This document shows, in pieces, positions 61,560 through 64,000 of a stretch of 64,000 nt of DNA. The notes under the pieces are model-generated. The model was not told the DNA's origin, made no database searches, and saw only the letters and a program-made list of their open reading frames with translations. A program made the translations under genes and the position numbers. The stretch covers positions 80,309,001 through 80,373,000 of the forward strand of contig CM075656.1 of the NCBI GenBank assembly GCA_037953625.1. The letters run 5' to 3'. Each line of letters opens with the position of its first letter. The first letter of the stretch is position 1. This stretch comes from Crotalaria pallida (taxonomy: Eukaryota; Streptophyta; Magnoliopsida; Fabales; Fabaceae).

Positions 61560-64000
61560 ATTAAAAAAAAAAGAGCAGAGCACCAAAAACTGGTACATGG
61601 TAGAAGCACCCTTGTTTTATATTTTACTTGTTTGGACTATTACCTGTGTGACGCATATAATAAAAAAATTTCAAATACAAATAACAAAAATATATAAATA
61701 AAAAGAACACAGAAAACCCAAAACATATTTTTTTAATATATTAGATTTATTAAAAAATAAAAAAAAAGAGTCGGAGTACCAAAACCGATGCATGTAGAAG
61801 CACCATTGTTTTATATTTTACTTGTTTGGACCATTACCTATGTGACGCATATAATAAAAAATTTCAAATCCAAATAACAAAAAAATGTAAATAAAAAGAA
61901 AACAGAAAACCTAAAACATATTTTTTTAATATATTAGATTTATTAAAAAAAAAAGAGTCGCAGTACCAAAATCGGTGCATGATAGAAGCACCCTTGTTTT
62001 ATATTTTACTTATTTGAAAAATCGGTGCATGGTAGAAGCATTCTTATTTTATATTTTACTTGTTTGGATCATTACCTGTGTCCGGAAGCATATAATAAAA
62101 AAATTCAAATCCAAATAACAAAAACTTGTAGATAAAAAGAACAGAGAAAACGCAAAGCATATTTTTTTTTGTTAATATATTATATTTATAAAATAAAAAA
62201 AAGCCGGAACACCAAAAACCGTTGAATGGTAAAAGCACTATTGTTTTATATTTTACATGTTTGAACCATTAGCTATATGAGGAAGCATAAAATTAAAAAA
62301 AAAATAACAAATCCAAATAACGAAAACATGTACATAAAAAGAACATAGAAAATCCAAAACATATTTTTTTTAATACATTATATTTATTAAAAAAATAAAA
62401 TAAAAAAAAAAAAGAGCCGGAGCACCAAAAACTGTTGCTAACTATTACTCCTACATGTATTCTAAAAAGAACACGGAAAACCTAAAACATATTTTTTTTA
62501 ATATATTAGATTTATTTTAAAAAATAAAATAAAAAAATAGTCGAATCACCAAAAACCGGTGCATGGTAGAAACACTCTTGTTTTATATTTTACTTGTTTT
62601 ACACCATTGCATATGTCAGAAAGCATGTAATAAAAAAAAATCAAATCCAAATAGCAAAAACATGTACATAAAAAGAACACAAAAAACTCAAAGCATATTT
62701 TTTTAATAAATTATTATATTTATTAAAATAAAAATATATTACATTTATTAAAATAAAAAAATATAAAAAAAGAGCCGGAATACCAAAAAATGTCCATGGT
62801 AGAAGCACTCTTGTTGTTATTTTACTTGTTTGGATCATTATTTGTATCAGGAAAGATATAAAAAAATTCAAATCCAAATAACAAAAACATGTACATAAAA
62901 ATAATACAAAAAACTCAAAACATATTTTTTTTAATATATTAGATTTATGTAAAAAAATAAAATAAAAAAAAAGAGCCGGAGCACCAAAAATAAACAAATA
63001 TAAAAAAAGAGTCAGAACACCAAAAACCGGTGCATGGTAGAAGCACTATTGTTTTATATTTTACTTGTTTGGACCATTATCTGTATCAGGAAACATATAA
63101 TAAATAAAAAAAATTCAAATCAAAATAACAAAAACATGTACATAAAAAGAATACAGAAAACCCAAAACATATTTTTTTTAATATATTAGATTTATTTAAA
63201 AAAATAAAATAAAAAAAAGAGCCGGAACACCAAAAACCGGTGCATGGTAGAAGCTCCCTTGTTTTATATTTTACTTGTTCGAACCATTGTCTATGTCAGA
63301 AAGCATATAATAAAAAAAATTCAAATCCAAATAACAAAAACAGGTACATAAAAAGAACACAAAAAACCCATAATATATTTTTTTATTAATATATAATATA
63401 TTATATTTATTAAAAACATAAAAAAAAAGAGCCGGAACACCAAAAATCGATGCATGGTAAAAGCACCCTTGTTTTATATTTTACTTGTTCGAACCATTAC
63501 ATGTGTCAGGAAGGATATGATAAAAAAAATTTAAATCCAAATAACAAAAACATGTACATAAAAAGAACACAGAAGACCCAAAACATATTTTTTTATTAAT
63601 ATATAATATATTATATTTATAAAAAAAATAAAATAAAAAAAGAGTCGGAGCACCAAAAATCGTTGAATGGTAGAAGCACCTTTGTGTGAGGAAGTATATA
63701 GTAAATAATTTCAAATCCAAATAAAAAACACTATTGCATATTTTTTTTGTTAATATATTATATTTATAAAATTAAAAAAAAAAAGCCGGAACACCAAAAA
63801 CCGTTGCATGGTAACAACACTATTGTTTTATATTTTAGATATTGTTTTATATTTTATATTAGCTATATGAGGAAGCATAAAATAAAAAAAAAAATAACAA
63901 AATCCAAATAACGAAAACATGTACATAAAAAGAACATAGAAAATCCAAAACATATTTTTTTAATACATTATATTTATTAAAAAAATAAAATAAAAAAAAA
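61560..64000. repeat. Tandem repeat array 3, about 200-bp monomers, runs off the window
   Basis: About twelve copies of the array 1/2 monomer, with the CCGGTGCATGGTAG landmark near 61593, 61788, 61975, 62024, 62223, 62562, 62798, 63031, 63241, 63452, 63664 and 63806. Spacing is mostly 185-235, with one short unit (61975-62024) and some internal deletions. Each monomer ends in an A-rich, then TTTTTTTAATATATTA, segment. The array continues past the right edge. Confidence 0.92.

Noticed and set aside
1..64000. CRISPR arrays, operons or ribosome binding sites
   Set aside because: The sequence is eukaryotic: spliced genes and plant repeats. The regular arrays at 47.7, 56.9 and 61.6 kb are contiguous tandem repeats without spacers.

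Overview
This is plant nuclear DNA, most likely from a papilionoid legume of the Medicago/Trifolium/pea group. Reasons: AT-rich intergenic DNA, GT-AG introns, plant-only gene families, and plant-type SINEs, Stowaway MITEs, Helitrons and a Tat/Ogre-like LTR remnant. The species cannot be fixed from the sequence alone. Gene assignments rest on reading the translations against remembered family members; no database search was run.

Five intact protein genes were found. HEMERA/pTAC12 (2281-9143, minus, nine exons, 518 aa) is a plastid RNA polymerase and phytochrome signalling protein. An NPH3/BTB protein of the NPY type (11126-14641, plus, four exons, 613 aa) follows. UBL5/Hub1 (18004-18225, minus, 73 aa) is a splicing-related ubiquitin-like protein. 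ERD4/OSCA3.1 (34356-39195, plus, six exons, 722 aa) is an OSCA-family membrane protein. A P-class PPR protein (41050-42180, minus, 376 aa) is probably mitochondrial. They are ordinary single-copy housekeeping or signalling genes and do not form a pathway together. For the four spliced or recognisable families, exon junctions keep phase and total lengths match the families.

Between and beyond the genes the window is mostly mobile DNA. 15.7-16.2 kb holds a broken PPR gene. 19.7-24.4 kb holds an inverted-repeat element and the remains of an LTR retrotransposon, with a plant-mobile-domain ORF running antisense to the inferred LTR. 24.8-25.3 kb holds a MULE-type MITE with a 9-bp target duplication. 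26.3-33 kb holds two related non-autonomous Helitrons, the second carrying a spliced ATG8 gene fragment.

From about 43.9 kb to the end I see no intact gene. This part is a nest of Helitron-like elements, MITEs and three arrays of an approximately 200-bp tandem repeat. One inferred Helitron (57731-61328, minus) contains exons from two unrelated nuclear genes: a kinesin-14 calponin-homology exon and a complex I NDUFS8 iron-sulphur exon, both in the same orientation as the element. The clearest non-routine biology is this cluster of gene-capturing Helitrons and the tandem arrays joined to Helitron-type ends.
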